Shown: positions 28,405-39,923, counted from the stretch's first letter. The stretch is 64,000 nt of DNA from an uncultured bacterium (GCA_905214715.1 CAJMMT010000002.1:124001-188000); one strand, 5' to 3'. Program-made: numbers and translations. The notes: generated by a model from the letters alone, not told the origin.

Positions 28405-28412
28405 TATATTTG
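28405..28412 (+). promoter_or_regulatory. -7 promoter element of the phosphohexomutase gene
   Basis: TATATTTG is an exact TAnnTTTG match. Transcription would begin near 28419, which is the first base before the leader hairpin. No TTTG at -33; the region there is only T-rich. Confidence 0.65.
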
Positions 28413-28419
28413 CCTGTTA

Positions 28420-28471
28420 GGAAAGGCAACGGGGAGTGCGTTTGACTCATCCCGTTTGTTCATGCCTTTCC
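28420..28471 (+). ncRNA. Structured 5' leader of the phosphohexomutase mRNA
   Basis: Outer stem GGAAAGGCA (28420-28428) with TGCCTTTCC (28463-28471), 9 bp, perfect. Inside, ACGGG (28429-28433) pairs with CCCGT (28451-28455), and GAGT (28434-28437) pairs with ACTC (28445-28448), with a two-base bulge and a seven-base loop. A seven-base bulge lies at 28456-28462. The ATG is 31 bases further on. The structure is read directly; a regulatory role is inference. Confidence 0.55.
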
Positions 28472-28502
28472 CATAACCAGAATTTCAATTACATTATTTT
28501 AT

Positions 28503-30254
28503 ATGAATAACGAAGCATTGTTGCAAACCTGCAAGGATCGCGCTCAGGTATGGCTCGGTCCGCAATACGATGAAGAAACCCGCTCTGCCGTCAAGGCTAT
28601 GCTCGACGCCGAAGATAAAACTCCGCTTATCGAGGCTTTTTACAAAGATCTCGAATTCGGCACAGGCGGTCTGCGCGGAATTATGGGTCCGGGTACAAAC
28701 CGTATGAACGACTATACCGTAGGTATGGCCACCCAGGGACTTGCAAACTATCTTAAGGACTGCTTCAAGTCCGAACCGCAGATTAGCGTCGTCGTAGGCC
28801 ACGATGTGCGCAACAACTCGCGTCGCTTTGCAGAACTCGCCGCCGATATTTTCTCGGCCAACGGCATAAAGGTTTACCTTTTCGATTCCTGCTGCCCCAC
28901 TCCCGAGGTAAGCTTCGCGATACGCCATCTCGGATGCCAGAGCGGAGTGATGGTCACTGCAAGCCACAACCCCAAGGAATATAACGGCTACAAGGCTTAT
29001 TGGAGCGACGGCGCACAGATGATCGCACCTCACGATGTAGAGACTATCGCATATGTCAACGCCATAACTTCCGTAGACCAGATCAAGCGCACTCCCGACA
29101 AAAATCTCATTCAGATTGTCGGCCGTGATATCGATGATGAATTCCTGAAGCAGATACATGGCCTCTCCCTGTCGCCCGATGCCATAAAGCGCCACAAAGA
29201 CATGAAGATTGTCTACACTCCGATTCATGGCACAGGCTCACGCCTTATGTTCGATTCCCTTAAGCTTTGGGGATTCGAGAATGTAATACATGTGCCTGAA
29301 CAGGACGTACAATCCGGAGACTTCCCGACCGTGGCTTCTCCCAACCCTGAAAATCCCGAGGCAATGGCAATGGGTATAGCCAAGGCAAAAGAAGTAGGTG
29401 CCGATCTCGTACTCGCCTCCGATCCCGATGCCGACCGTGTGGGCCTCGTCGTAAGAGACAAGCAAGGTAATTACCAGCTTGTTAACGGCAACCAGATATG
29501 TATGATTTTTATCTACTATCTTATCACACGCAACGTCGAGCTCGGCAAGATGACCGGAAAGGAATACTGCGTGAAGACAATCGTAACCACTGAAGCCATC
29601 AAACGCATAGCCGAGAAAAACAACGTTACATGCTTTGACTGCTACACCGGCTTCAAATGGATTGCCGACGTAATGCGCAACGAAGAGGGTCGTCTACGCT
29701 ATCTTGGCGGCGGAGAGGAAAGCTATGGTTTCCTGGCCGAGACTTTCGTTCGCGATAAAGACTCCGTATCGGCTATTTCCCTTATGTGCGAAATCGCGGC
29801 TTGGGCTGCCGACAAGGGTATGAACCTCTACGAACTCCTCGTAGAGGTATATGATGAGTATGGTTTCTCACGCGAACGCGGTGTCAGCGTCGTACGCCCC
29901 GGCAAGTCGGGAGCCGATGAAATCGTAGCCATGATGAAGAATTTCCGTGAGAATCCACCTGTGGCGATAGCCGGTGGAAAGGTTATGAAAGTCAAGGATT
30001 ATGCGGATCTCAACTGCAAAGACCTTGTTTCAGGCGAAATCACAAAGCTCAACTTCCCCACAACCTCCAATGTTCTCCAGTTCTTCACCGAAACAGGCGA
30101 TAAAGTATCTATCCGTCCCTCCGGCACCGAACCCAAAATCAAATTCTATGTCGAAGTACGCGAAGATATGCCCTCCAAGGCTGAATACGAAGCCATCGTA
30201 AAGAAAGCCGAAGCGCACATCGATACTGTTCTTAAAGATCTCGGTGTAAAATAA
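28503..30254 (+). CDS. Phosphoglucomutase/phosphomannomutase-type phosphohexomutase
   Basis: A 583-residue alpha-D-phosphohexomutase of the long PgcA-like kind. The phosphoserine is S154 in TASHNPKEYNGYKAYW. The metal loop is near residue 310 (SDPDADRVG), the sugar loop is GGGEESYGFLAETFVRDKD, and the phosphate loop is RPSGTEPKIKFYVE near the end. It interconverts glucose-1- and glucose-6-phosphate (or mannose forms), feeding sugar nucleotide and glycogen synthesis. A single-gene transcript between its promoter and a double terminator. Confidence 0.95.
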   Translation: MNNEALLQTCKDRAQVWLGPQYDEETRSAVKAMLDAEDKTPLIEAFYKDLEFGTGGLRGIMGPGTNRMNDYTVGMATQGLANYLKDCFKSEPQISVVVGHDVRNNSRRFAELAADIFSANGIKVYLFDSCCPTPEVSFAIRHLGCQSGVMVTASHNPKEYNGYKAYWSDGAQMIAPHDVETIAYVNAITSVDQIKRTPDKNLIQIVGRDIDDEFLKQIHGLSLSPDAIKRHKDMKIVYTPIHGTGSRLMFDSLKLWGFENVIHVPEQDVQSGDFPTVASPNPENPEAMAMGIAKAKEVGADLVLASDPDADRVGLVVRDKQGNYQLVNGNQICMIFIYYLITRNVELGKMTGKEYCVKTIVTTEAIKRIAEKNNVTCFDCYTGFKWIADVMRNEEGRLRYLGGGEESYGFLAETFVRDKDSVSAISLMCEIAAWAADKGMNLYELLVEVYDEYGFSRERGVSVVRPGKSGADEIVAMMKNFRENPPVAIAGGKVMKVKDYADLNCKDLVSGEITKLNFPTTSNVLQFFTETGDKVSIRPSGTEPKIKFYVEVREDMPSKAEYEAIVKKAEAHIDTVLKDLGVK

Positions 30255-30658
30255 TCCCGATATCTCCATAAACAGGCTTTAAGGAGCCTGCAAAAGGAGT
30301 CTGCGCGATCGCGCAGGCTCCTTTTCTATGTACCGACAGTTGCCGGAACCAAATTATTTTATTAGCTTTGCAGTGCAAAATCTAAAACCTCCCCCCGACT
30401 GTACTTCCAATATCAATACCGGAGTTCTATAACCTTCGAGTACGATATTGATGTGAAAACATTATTATACATATAGGTGTTTTCGTATAAGAACAGTTAA
30501 ATACAACCCCCTTCTTTTCGTTAAAGGCAATTGATCTTGCCTGGTTTCCCGGCAGAACAGTGCCCGGCGCAGAATCTTTGGATTGCTTGATTCCTTCTTT
30601 CGATATTCTTTCTGCTCATCCGGAGTCTCGGGAAACATTCACCATCAATTGGTATCTT
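30255..30658 (+). other. Intergenic region and long rho leader (404 bases)
   Basis: After the double terminator comes a -7 element TAGCTTTG at 30363-30370, then about 280 bases of untranslated leader up to the rho ATG. The leader holds complementary pieces CAATATC (30408-30414) and GATATTG (30444-30450) and a small GGCAA/TTGCC hairpin near 30528-30543. No gene is visible. An open frame from 30560 joins rho in frame but lacks family similarity before residue 34. Confidence 0.6.
30273..30325 (+). terminator. Double terminator after the phosphohexomutase gene
   Basis: A first hairpin CAGGCT/AGCCTG (30273-30290) is followed at once by a longer stem from AAAAGGAG to CTCCTTTT (30292-30325, one mismatch pair, GATC loop). 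The second ends in a T-run. Confidence 0.85.
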
Positions 30659-32800
<2,142 letters not shown>

Positions 32801-32835
32801 GCGGCATATCGCGCTACCCTATCATATCCCTGGCT

Positions 32836-33318
32836 ATGAAAAATAAAAAGACAAATGCCGCGAGGATACTGGACCGTATGGGCATCAGCTATGAGCTGGT
32901 GCCCTACGCTTTCAATCCCGATGACCTTGCGGCCGAACATGTCGCCGAAGAACTCGACGAACCTATAGAACAGGTCTTCAAGACCCTCACCCTCAGAGGA
33001 GACAAGACCGGCCCTATCGTCTGCGTCGTTGCCGGCAACCGGGAGGTTGACCTCAAAAAGGCTGCCCAGGTTTCAGGAAACAAAAAAGTCGAGATGGTCC
33101 ACATGAAGGAACTTCTGCCCCTTACAGGATACATACGCGGTGGCTGCACCTCGATAGGGATGAAGAAACAGTTTCCGACCTTCATTAGTCAGGAGGCCAC
33201 CGACTTTCCGTTTATATATGTAAGCGCCGGCCAGCGCGGACTGCAGATCAAACTCGCGCCCGACGATCTGCTTCGCGCCGCCTCGGCCACATACGCCGAT
33301 ATTGCCACCGACCTATGA
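32836..33318 (+). CDS. ybaK: Cys-tRNA(Pro)/Cys-tRNA(Cys) deacylase YbaK
   Basis: A 160-residue trans-editing enzyme of the YbaK/ProX family, which removes cysteine wrongly loaded on tRNA(Pro). Visible: the N-terminal KTNAARILDRMGISYELVPY, EQVFKTLTLRGD with the catalytic lysine region, and GYIRGGCTSIGMKKQFPTFI. Usual length. Its last four bases overlap the aroC start (ATGA). Confidence 0.94.
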   Translation: MKNKKTNAARILDRMGISYELVPYAFNPDDLAAEHVAEELDEPIEQVFKTLTLRGDKTGPIVCVVAGNREVDLKKAAQVSGNKKVEMVHMKELLPLTGYIRGGCTSIGMKKQFPTFISQEATDFPFIYVSAGQRGLQIKLAPDDLLRAASATYADIATDL

Positions 33319-34316
33319 ATACATTCGGTACCCTTTTCCGCCTTACCTCTTTCGGAGAAAGCCATGGCCCGGCTATGGGTGGAGTGATAGATGGATGTCC
33401 TCCGGGCCTGAAGATAGATTTCGACCTCATGCGCCATATGCTGGAACGCCGTCGTCCGGGTACCTCCACGACTGTCTCGGCACGTAAAGAGACCGACAGT
33501 CCGGAGTTTCTCTCTGGCCTCTCGCCCGACGGAATTGCTCTCGGCTCCCCCATAGCTTTCATAATAAGAAACAAAGATGCCAGACCATCCGACTACGATG
33601 CCATGGCACATCTCTATCGCCCGAACCATGCCGACTATACATACGACTGCCGCTATGGCATAAGAGACCCGAGGGGCGGAGGACGCTCTTCGGCACGCGA
33701 TACTGTCAGCTGGGTGGTTGCCGGTGCTGTAGCCCTCTCATATCTGCATACCCTCGGCATTGAGGTCAAGGCCTCGCTTATAGATGTGGGCGGTACTCGC
33801 ACCTCGGGTTCCGAATTGATGGCGTGTATCGAGGAAACTCGCCGCAACGGAGACTCCGTGGGCGGCGTGGTCGAATGCATAGCCACAGGAGTGCCTCCCG
33901 GAATAGGAAATCCGAATGCCGATAAGCTGCATGCCGCGATAGCCATGGCCCTGATGAGCATCAACGGTGTGAAGGGGGTAGAATATGGCGATGGTTTCGC
34001 CGCAGCCGCCTCTACCGGCTCTGAACAGGCCGACGTTTTCATTTCCGGTAATGACGGAATTCCGGGTTGCGCCACCAATCATTCAGGTGGAATACAGGGA
34101 GGAATATCCAATGGCATGCCTATAGTGTTCCGGGTGGCATTCAAACCTACCCCGACAATTGCCCGTCCTCTTTCAACCATAGACGACATGGGGCGCCCTG
34201 CCGAGATTCACGCCAAGGGACGACACGATCCTTGTATTGCCGTCAGAGGCACCGTGGTAGTTGAAGCGATGATGGCGATTGCGATTGCCGACTCTTATCT
34301 TGCCTCACGCCGATGA
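33315..34316 (+). CDS. aroC: Chorismate synthase
   Basis: A 333-residue enzyme that makes chorismate from EPSP, the last shared step of aromatic amino acid synthesis, needing reduced FMN. Signatures: GESHGPAMGGVIDGCPPG near the start, RYGIRDPRGGGRSSARDT, and GGIQGGISNGMPIVFRVAFKP near 250. It is somewhat shorter than the usual 350-360 residues but has all the signatures. Overlaps ybaK upstream and the radical SAM gene downstream by four bases each. Confidence 0.97.
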   Translation: MNTFGTLFRLTSFGESHGPAMGGVIDGCPPGLKIDFDLMRHMLERRRPGTSTTVSARKETDSPEFLSGLSPDGIALGSPIAFIIRNKDARPSDYDAMAHLYRPNHADYTYDCRYGIRDPRGGGRSSARDTVSWVVAGAVALSYLHTLGIEVKASLIDVGGTRTSGSELMACIEETRRNGDSVGGVVECIATGVPPGIGNPNADKLHAAIAMALMSINGVKGVEYGDGFAAAASTGSEQADVFISGNDGIPGCATNHSGGIQGGISNGMPIVFRVAFKPTPTIARPLSTIDDMGRPAEIHAKGRHDPCIAVRGTVVVEAMMAIAIADSYLASRR

Positions 34317-35221
34317 ACCCTTTCTATAAAGATTACAATGAATATATCGGAGAAGTATTCCCCGATATGAAAGTACAGAAAATATCGGTAAACGCCGGAT
34401 TCAGCTGCCCCAACCGCGACGGTACCATATCGCGCGGCGGTTGCATCTATTGCCTCAATGAGAGCTTCACACCTGGCTATTGCATGTCGGGCAAAGAGCG
34501 TGGCGTATCGGCCCAACTCTCTGCCGGAAAACAATTCTTCGCCCGCAAATATCCTCATATGAAGTATCTTGCGTACTTCCAATCCTTTACCAATACTTTC
34601 GCACCTGTCGGGACTCTCGAATCCCTATATAGTGAAGCCATCGACACCGAAGATGTGGTAGGTCTTGTCGTAGGTACGCGTCCCGATTGCCTTCCCGATG
34701 AAACCATATCGATACTCGGGCATATAGCCGAGCAAAAACCGGTATTTGTTGAATTGGGCGCGGAATCTTCCCACAACGACACCTTGAAGCGTATAAACCG
34801 TGGGCATGATTGGGAATGTGTATGCGATGCCACCCGCAGACTACATACCGCCGGCATACACGTCGGGCTACACCTTATCGCCGGGCTGCCGGGCGAAAGA
34901 CCCGCCCATGTGCTTGAGACTGTTTCCCGGGCGGTGAGTCTGCCGGTAAAAAGTTTGAAATTGCATCATATGCAGGTATTGCGCGGCACACCACTCGCGC
35001 GCATGGCAGAGAACGGGACCGCAGATCTCTGGCTGTTCACACTCGACGAATATCTTGATTTATGTTGCAGGATAATTGAGCTGGTACCACACCACATTTG
35101 TATAGAACGTTTCCTTGCATCGGCACCGCCACATACGGTGCTTTCGCCAAAATGGGGTCTGAAAAATCACGAATTTACCGCCATGCTCCACAACCGGCTT
35201 AGAGCTATGGAGGGTCATTAG
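34313..35221 (+). CDS. TIGR01212/YhcC-family radical SAM protein
   Basis: A 302-residue radical SAM protein with the cluster cysteines in CPNRDGTISRGGCIYC near residue 27-42, then a barrel containing GTRPDCLPDE, VELGAESSHNDTLKRINRGH and GLHLIAGLPGER. The family's substrate is not firmly known (tRNA modification has been proposed). The stop codon TAG lies inside the first GTCATTAG heptamer of the array that follows. Coupled to aroC by an ATGA overlap. Confidence 0.92.
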   Translation: MNPFYKDYNEYIGEVFPDMKVQKISVNAGFSCPNRDGTISRGGCIYCLNESFTPGYCMSGKERGVSAQLSAGKQFFARKYPHMKYLAYFQSFTNTFAPVGTLESLYSEAIDTEDVVGLVVGTRPDCLPDETISILGHIAEQKPVFVELGAESSHNDTLKRINRGHDWECVCDATRRLHTAGIHVGLHLIAGLPGERPAHVLETVSRAVSLPVKSLKLHHMQVLRGTPLARMAENGTADLWLFTLDEYLDLCCRIIELVPHHICIERFLASAPPHTVLSPKWGLKNHEFTAMLHNRLRAMEGH

Positions 35222-35310
35222 TCATTTGTCATTGTCATTTGTCATTAGTCGTTGGTCATTGGTAGTCAGTCATTGGAGACTGCAACTACTAATGACTGCC
35301 GACTGATGAC
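35214..35310. repeat. Heptamer array with inverted core ATTGGAGACTG
   Basis: GTCATTTG/GTCATTAG/GTCATTGG units on the left, ACTAATGAC/ACTGATGAC units (the inverse) on the right, and ATTGGAGACTG at 35272-35282 in the middle. This is the inverse of the core at 10736-10746. Same architecture as the array at 10711-10812. Confidence 0.85.
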
Positions 35311-35332
35311 TCCTACGTCCTGCCATCGTTTT

Positions 35333-35376
35333 TTAATTTAGATTAATGTATCTTTTGTTTTTAAATTTTATATTTG
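35333..35376 (+). promoter_or_regulatory. Promoter with palindromic element TTAATTTAGATTAA (adhesin gene 1)
   Basis: TTAATTTAGATTAATGT at 35333-35349, 19 bases, then the -7 element TATATTTG at 35369-35376. The palindrome is TTAAT-N4-ATTAA. An almost identical unit with the same spacing lies before the gene at 41456. A small leader hairpin (AACTACTTT/AAGGTAGTT) is at 35420-35444. Confidence 0.7.
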
Positions 35377-35460
35377 TAGAATAACAAACTTGACATATCA
35401 TCATACTCCATTGCACACCAACTACTTTATCAATTAAGGTAGTTTTATAAATATTACGCT

Positions 35461-38226
35461 ATGAAAAATTTCTACATCAGTTCCCTGCTGACCGCAACTC
35501 TGACTGTCGGGTCGTTCCTTGCAGTTTCAGCCGCCCCTTTAGCAGCGACTCAACAGAAAAACAGAGGTAGTGCATGGCAGACCCTCTTCGAAAAGGCCTC
35601 CCCTCAGAGGCAGAAAGGGTCGCGTGCCGTATCCGGGCAAGAAATGAGACAAATCATGAAACGCACTGTTGCGAAAGGTGAATATGTCGGTGACGGTCCT
35701 TTTATGATCGGGGCAAGTATCGTATCGTCCGATGAATTCGATCCCGGTATATACGTATTCAATGAACACGGCGAAATAGGAACTGTAAAAACAGGTTACA
35801 CGTTACTTAACGCCACTTACGGAGGTGTCAAGGCTCATGGGCGTTACTTCCTCGCCAATAGTGTGTTCCAAAATGGGAAAGTTGTGAATTTCAACATTCT
35901 ATATAATGCGGAAACATGGCAGGAAATGGCAAGAAACGAGGATGCCTCTCCGGCCACGTTTTCCTACAGCATGGCCGAAGATCCGACTGACGGTAAAGTA
36001 TATGGTTGCTTCCTTACCGGTGAGGACGGAGAGTCTCTTGAACTCGGCACCATCGACATTGACAATCTGACCCGTACTGGCAGCATCGCCCCGATCTCAA
36101 CTCCATGGATGGCTATGGGATTTGACGAGGACGGTGTTCTATATGCTCTTCTTCAAGACGGTACGTTCAATCGTGCCGACAAGTCTACGGGTAAGCTGAC
36201 ATTGATAGGGAAAACGGATATTCCGATGGACTATCTTACCTCCGGTGTGATGAACAGACGCGATGGTAAATTCTATTATGCCTCATGTACGGATACCGAG
36301 AACAAGCTGTATGCGATCAATCCGGCAGACGCAAGCGTTACGGAGGTGATAGATTTCGGCATGTTCATCCAGATGCGCGGTATGTTCATGTGGGATGGCC
36401 TCGCGGAAGACAAGGCTCCCTTCGCGGCGCAATATCTGGAAATGGATTTCGAACCGGGGCAGCTTTCCGGATTTGTAAAATTTCATGTGCCCGAAATATT
36501 TTATGACGGAACCGAGGCAAGCGGAGACGTGTCCTATTCCCTGCAGCGTACCGGCACTGAAGTAGCGACCGGGAAAACCGAATGGGGTAAAGATGAAAGA
36601 ATTCCATTTGAGGTGGATCATGCGGCACCATACCGTGTTTCAGTGTTCCTGAGCAATGAAGCCGGAACAAGCCCCGAGGCGAGTCTGCGCGTATGGATAG
36701 GTAACGACCATCCCGCCGTACCTGCCAACGTGCATGTGGAAAGAGACGGCGACAACAACATCGTTTCCTGGGATGCGGTAAATGCGGGAGCGCATTCCGG
36801 CTACGTGAATCCGGCACAGATTACCTATACGGTAAAGAGATTCCCTGATGAGGTAATCGTCGCTGAAAACTTGACAGCAACAACATTTGTAGATGTCGTT
36901 CCGGAACCTGCGAAAACAACCGTTTACCGCTATGAAGTAACCGCAATTTTCGACGGACGTGAAAGCGAACCGGGGTTGTCGGACGTTTTGCCGCTCGGCG
37001 CTCTCAGACTTCCATTCTATGACGATTTTACTGCAATCGACGCTGACACGAAATACAAAGTCATCGATGCCAACGGAGATGGAAATACATGGGAGTTCAG
37101 TCACCAGAAACGTGGCATGTTCGTGAAACACGCGCCCGTACCGATGGATGACTGGCTGATATCGCCCCCCTTCCGGATGGAAGCTGGCAAGCTATATACT
37201 GTAAGCTTTGTTGCTATAGAATCTTTTGAAAAATACGGGCCGGAGAAAATAGAAGCCTATTACGGGCAATCTCCTACCGCGGCGGGAATGACCAAACAGC
37301 TTATAGCCCCGACGCTCATACCTGACCGGGAGACTCTTACCGGCACGATGACTGTAGACACAGACGGCACATATTATCTTGGCATACACGGCATAAGTGA
37401 TCCTGACGCATTCTATCTTTACGTTTCAGACATACGTATCGAAGATGGAGTATACCCCACTTCGCCAGACCGTGCAGAACTCACCGTGGTTCCTGACTAC
37501 AACGGGGCCGACATGGCTACCTTGACCGCTGTGGCACCGACGCTTGACGTTAGCGGAAACCCCGTCGGCAAACTCACCAAACTACAGTTCATACGCGACG
37601 ACGAGGTTATTTACGAAGTCCCCGATCCGGAACCCGGCAACTCTTATGAGTATCTTGACAATGTGCCCGGTAAGGGTTACTATACTTATGGTCTAAAAGC
37701 GTTCGACGTTCAGGGAGCAGGTAAATTGACAGAATTGAAATCCCATGTGGGAATGAACCTCCCCGCCGCTCCTACCAATGTGAGGATGATTGAGAAAGAT
37801 GACTCAGGCAAGGTTACAATCACTTGGGACGCACCGCTTACCGACATTGACGGGAACGCCAAGAATCCCGATATGCTGTCATATTCGATCTTCGACTATA
37901 ACAATGACGAAGTCGCTTCATATCTGTCAGGAACATCATATACCACACAAGCCGGCGATCCGGGAAGCCAGAAATTCGTACTCTTCTACGTACATGCCGA
38001 AAGTCCGGCCGGAATGAGCGAGACTGTATTCGGAAGAACCAATCTTACGGCTGTAGGCTCTCCTTATACCCTGCCTTTCTATGAAAGCTTCTCCAACGGT
38101 ATTCTTGCCCATCTTTGGGCCCAGACGGAGGCGGCGACTGGCTCGTGCTCGGTGCTTCGGAAGAACCAGTTGCCACCCCTGCCGACAACGATGGCGGCAT
38201 GTTGGCTTGGAAACCCGTATCGCTGA
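35461..38226 (+). CDS. Large secreted adhesin-like protein, 5' part of a frameshifted gene
   Basis: A 921-residue reading frame with a Sec signal (MKNFYISSLLTATLTVGSFLAVSAAP). Residues about 60-320 look like a beta-propeller (repeated DGxLYALxxDG-type blades). Then come fibronectin type III-like units and a jelly-roll of the cleaved-adhesin/choice-of-anchor J type (about 515-665, with MDDWLISPPFRME). A second jelly-roll begins at about 865 (LPFYESFSNGILAHLW) and is broken: from that point the frame reads nonsense and stops at 38226, while the continuing homologous sequence is in another frame starting at about 38115. Restoring one G in the GGG at 38117-38119 joins both into one protein of about 1,470 residues. 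Paralogue of the protein at 41456. Confidence 0.8.
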   Translation: MKNFYISSLLTATLTVGSFLAVSAAPLAATQQKNRGSAWQTLFEKASPQRQKGSRAVSGQEMRQIMKRTVAKGEYVGDGPFMIGASIVSSDEFDPGIYVFNEHGEIGTVKTGYTLLNATYGGVKAHGRYFLANSVFQNGKVVNFNILYNAETWQEMARNEDASPATFSYSMAEDPTDGKVYGCFLTGEDGESLELGTIDIDNLTRTGSIAPISTPWMAMGFDEDGVLYALLQDGTFNRADKSTGKLTLIGKTDIPMDYLTSGVMNRRDGKFYYASCTDTENKLYAINPADASVTEVIDFGMFIQMRGMFMWDGLAEDKAPFAAQYLEMDFEPGQLSGFVKFHVPEIFYDGTEASGDVSYSLQRTGTEVATGKTEWGKDERIPFEVDHAAPYRVSVFLSNEAGTSPEASLRVWIGNDHPAVPANVHVERDGDNNIVSWDAVNAGAHSGYVNPAQITYTVKRFPDEVIVAENLTATTFVDVVPEPAKTTVYRYEVTAIFDGRESEPGLSDVLPLGALRLPFYDDFTAIDADTKYKVIDANGDGNTWEFSHQKRGMFVKHAPVPMDDWLISPPFRMEAGKLYTVSFVAIESFEKYGPEKIEAYYGQSPTAAGMTKQLIAPTLIPDRETLTGTMTVDTDGTYYLGIHGISDPDAFYLYVSDIRIEDGVYPTSPDRAELTVVPDYNGADMATLTAVAPTLDVSGNPVGKLTKLQFIRDDEVIYEVPDPEPGNSYEYLDNVPGKGYYTYGLKAFDVQGAGKLTELKSHVGMNLPAAPTNVRMIEKDDSGKVTITWDAPLTDIDGNAKNPDMLSYSIFDYNNDEVASYLSGTSYTTQAGDPGSQKFVLFYVHAESPAGMSETVFGRTNLTAVGSPYTLPFYESFSNGILAHLWAQTEAATGSCSVLRKNQLPPLPTTMAACWLGNPYR

Positions 38227-39872
38227 ATACCGAAGGACGTATATTCTCCGGGAAAATAAAACTCGACAATACGGTTAATCCTTCATTCGTATTCTCATAT
38301 TTCGCCGTTCCATCTTCTGCCAACGGCATCAAGATCGGGGTCCGCAATCTTACTGACGACTCGGATATGGAATATGTGGCCGCATTCAACCTCTCTGACG
38401 GAAACGGATGGACGAAGGCTGTGGCTGATTTAAGCAAGTTCGCGGGCAAGAATGTGGAAGTTTCGCTGACAGGTGTATGTGTCGACAACCTCGACAACAT
38501 GCTGTTCGACGATCTGCGCATTATCGACATGATGCCTGAGAATCTGACCGCCAACACCGTTGCCGCTCCAAAGAGAATAACCTCCGGCGACATCGTTAAG
38601 ATAGAAGCCACCATAGACAATAATGGCTCTAACGATGCCGAGGATTTCGATGTGGAACTTTATTGCAACCGTCTGAAAGTCGATTCGAAAAAGATCGGAC
38701 GTCTTATGGCCGGACGCACTATGAACGTAACCTTCGATTACAAAACCACTCCCTTCTCGGAAGACAACCTTGTATTCTACATCCATGTGAATTATGCTGC
38801 CGACGGAGACAAGGATGACAACACCACGGAAAGGGTTACCGTAGAAGTTATCGAATCCAAATATCCCGCCGCCACAGGTCTTGCCGTAGCCGCTGTCTCA
38901 CCTTTGGAACTTACATGGATCGCACCGGGGATCGATGAATCGGATGCCGGCGAGACAACCGAAGGATTCGAGGATATGGATGCCTTCGCGATAAATCCCG
39001 AAGGAAAATGGAGCTTCATCGACGGAGACCAAAGCGCCACATATTCAATTCCCAAAGTACAGTTCGCGGGCAACGGCGGACGGATAGCATATGTCGTGAT
39101 CGACGACCGGACCAACGGCCTCAACGCATCGTATGCCGCACATTCGGGACATAAATATATAGCCTCCCTCGCCGCTCAGAAAGGTGGCAACGATGACTGG
39201 CTGATTTCTCCGCTGCTTACCGGAGAGGAGCAGACCGTGTCTTTCTATGCCAAGACATACTCCGCGCAATATCTGCCCGAAGCATTCAACTTCCTGTACT
39301 CTACATCCGACAACACTCGTGAATCGTTCGTCGAGCTGGCAAAGGTACCGGAGGTGCCGAGCGACAATTGGACCAAGTATGAATATACGATTCCGGCCGG
39401 AACCAAGTATTTCGCAATACAGTGCGTGTCGCCCGACAGCTTTATCTTCATGGTCGACGACATAACATATTCCGCCGCATCCATAATGAACGGACTTGAG
39501 CTGGAGGGTTATAATCTTTACCGCGACGGAGATTTCGTCTCAGAGACCGGAACTCCGGGATATGTTGACAACGATGTTCCGGAAGGTTCTCACACCTACC
39601 ATGTAACAGCCCGTTACAACAAGGGAGAGTCCATGCTCTCGGAGCCTCTTACCGTCGATGTTTCGTCTGTGAAGTATCTGGATTCGGAGTCCGTAGCGGT
39701 ATCCGCTGAAAGCGGAAGAATCTTCGTTACCGCACCTGCAGAAGCTGAAATAGCTGTATTCTCTGGCGATGCGATACAGATATATTCCGGTAACGGCAGC
39801 TGCACGATTGAAGTACCGAAGGGCATCTATATCGTTACGGTAGCCCACAAAGCATACAAAGTAATTATCTGA
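38115..39872 (+). CDS. Adhesin-like protein, 3' part of the frameshifted gene, with T9SS-like tail
   Basis: A 585-residue frame (TTG at 38115, first ATG at 38199) that continues the protein broken upstream. It holds the rest of a jelly-roll domain (GPDGGGDWLVLGA onward), a CARDB-like spacer (VKIEATIDNNGSNDAEDFDV), another choice-of-anchor J jelly-roll (GFEDMDAFAINPEGKW to MVDDITY) and a C-terminal tail ending VPKGIYIVTVAHKAYKVII, similar to type IX sorting tails. It has no signal sequence of its own, so without the upstream part it would not be exported. Probably one gene in the wild type; whether the break is real or a sequencing error cannot be told here. Confidence 0.75.
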   Translation: MGPDGGGDWLVLGASEEPVATPADNDGGMLAWKPVSLNTEGRIFSGKIKLDNTVNPSFVFSYFAVPSSANGIKIGVRNLTDDSDMEYVAAFNLSDGNGWTKAVADLSKFAGKNVEVSLTGVCVDNLDNMLFDDLRIIDMMPENLTANTVAAPKRITSGDIVKIEATIDNNGSNDAEDFDVELYCNRLKVDSKKIGRLMAGRTMNVTFDYKTTPFSEDNLVFYIHVNYAADGDKDDNTTERVTVEVIESKYPAATGLAVAAVSPLELTWIAPGIDESDAGETTEGFEDMDAFAINPEGKWSFIDGDQSATYSIPKVQFAGNGGRIAYVVIDDRTNGLNASYAAHSGHKYIASLAAQKGGNDDWLISPLLTGEEQTVSFYAKTYSAQYLPEAFNFLYSTSDNTRESFVELAKVPEVPSDNWTKYEYTIPAGTKYFAIQCVSPDSFIFMVDDITYSAASIMNGLELEGYNLYRDGDFVSETGTPGYVDNDVPEGSHTYHVTARYNKGESMLSEPLTVDVSSVKYLDSESVAVSAESGRIFVTAPAEAEIAVFSGDAIQIYSGNGSCTIEVPKGIYIVTVAHKAYKVII

Positions 39873-39879
39873 CACAACC

Positions 39880-39908
39880 GTTACCCGGGGTATCTTGCCC
39901 CGGGTAAC
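39880..39908 (+). other. Intercistronic hairpin
   Basis: A perfect 11-bp stem GTTACCCGGGG/CCCCGGGTAAC with a seven-base loop, directly after the stop of the split adhesin gene and before the next gene. No T-run follows, so it may act in mRNA processing or stability rather than as a strong terminator. Confidence 0.6.
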
Positions 39909-39923
39909 TCTAAATTAAAAAAC

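Larger units (their letters stand above)
28180..28502. other. Divergent intergenic region, yicC / phosphohexomutase (323 bases)
   Basis: Holds a possible minus-strand -7 element (28303-28310, for yicC), a small CCGGGT/ACCCGG hairpin at 28261-28278, the plus-strand -7 element TATATTTG at 28405-28412, and a long folded leader at 28420-28471. No gene seen. Confidence 0.7.

Noticed and set aside
30560..30658. N-terminal extension of Rho by 33 residues
   Set aside because: The added residues have no likeness to Rho, and MYSIDEL at 30659 matches the usual Rho_N start.
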